Source of the DNA: Noviherbaspirillum sp.
GTDB lineage: Bacteria > Pseudomonadota > Gammaproteobacteria > Burkholderiales > Burkholderiaceae
Reading direction: 5' to 3'
Assembly: GCA_028292785.1 (NCBI GenBank)
Contig: JAQGLQ010000106.1
Span: 1 to 6,806 of the forward strand
Length of the DNA stretch: 6,806 nucleotides
This document shows, piece after piece, positions 6,709 to 6,806 of this stretch. Position 1 is the first letter of the stretch. The number at the start of each line of letters is the position of its first letter. Made by a program: the position numbers and the translations under genes. Below the pieces are notes generated by a model. The model saw only the letters and a program-made list of their open reading frames with translations, was not told the origin of the DNA and ran no database searches.

Positions 6709-6806
6709 ATGACTCAGACCACAGAACAGCCGCGCCTGACCGAGCGCGGCATCGTATTCACCGTGCGTGTCGATTCGGTGAATCGGGAATGCGAGATATT
6801 GAGGGA
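6709..6806 (+). CDS. Start of a small protein gene, possibly DUF1488 family (partial, 3' end outside window)
   Basis: ATG 6709 follows the strong ribosome binding site AAAGGAG by six bases. Thirty-two complete codons are visible before the window ends, and the frame stays open. The visible protein starts MTQTTEQPRLTERG and continues IVFTVRVDSVNRECEIL. The pattern of a short polar lead, a hydrophobic strand and a conserved Cys before a probable helix is reminiscent of the small DUF1488 proteins common in Burkholderiales. With so few residues this is a guess. It does not resemble FdsD, the small delta subunit that follows fdhD/fdsC in the Cupriavidus operon. Separated from fdhD by 166 bp and a palindrome, it is probably an independent unit. 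Confidence 0.6.
   Translation, partial: MTQTTEQPRLTERGIVFTVRVDSVNRECEILR

Noticed and set aside
1..6806. CRISPR arrays, tRNA or rRNA genes, insertion sequences, phage attachment sites
   Set aside because: No regularly spaced repeats, transposase motifs, terminal repeats or structural RNA signatures were seen on either strand.

Overview
The window holds a near-complete locus for a soluble, NAD+-dependent, molybdenum- or tungsten-containing formate dehydrogenase of the Fds/FDH1 type, with its divergently transcribed regulator and the sulfurtransferase-family maturation factor. High GC, dense overlapping genes and the resemblance to the Cupriavidus/Ralstonia fds operon suggest a betaproteobacterium (Burkholderiales, perhaps Oxalobacteraceae). 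That placement is inferred from gene content and protein flavour only.

Layout: (1) 1-1026, minus strand: a regulator with a ModE-like winged helix and a periplasmic-binding-protein-like effector domain, at the position of fdsR; its C-terminus runs off the window. (2) 1027-1163: a divergent control region with an extended -10 promoter for the fds operon, an inverted repeat in the promoter spacer, and two copies of a bipartite direct repeat exactly 69 bp apart. (3) 1164-2885: a fused FdsG-FdsB (NuoE-NuoF) diaphorase subunit with FMN and NAD motifs, a [2Fe-2S] site and a [4Fe-4S] site. (4) 2882-5716: the catalytic alpha subunit FdsA with [2Fe-2S], 2x[4Fe-4S], a Mo/W-bisPGD-proximal [4Fe-4S] site and a Cys378-His379/Arg571 active site. 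It overlaps the beta gene by ATGA. (5) 5733-6542: FdhD/FdsC, 16 bp downstream, with the family's landmark motifs but no Cys-x2-Cys. (6) 6543-6708: a perfect 20-bp palindrome just after fdhD, then a 7-bp stem hairpin ahead of a strong ribosome binding site. (7) 6709 to the end: start of a small unrelated gene, possibly DUF1488.

How it works together: FdsA oxidises formate to CO2 at the Mo/W site. Electrons pass along its Fe-S clusters to the NuoF/NuoE-like beta subunit, where FMN reduces NAD+. FdhD delivers the sulfido ligand and/or bis-MGD cofactor to FdsA. The divergent regulator probably ties expression to formate or to a Mo/W-related effector. The least ordinary points are the fused beta subunit, the cysteine-poor FdhD, the apparent absence of a NuoG-type His/Cys cluster in FdsA, the absence of fdsD next to fdhD, and the paired 25-bp elements flanking the operon promoter. 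No wholly new multi-gene system is visible: this is a recognisable metabolic operon with some variant parts.
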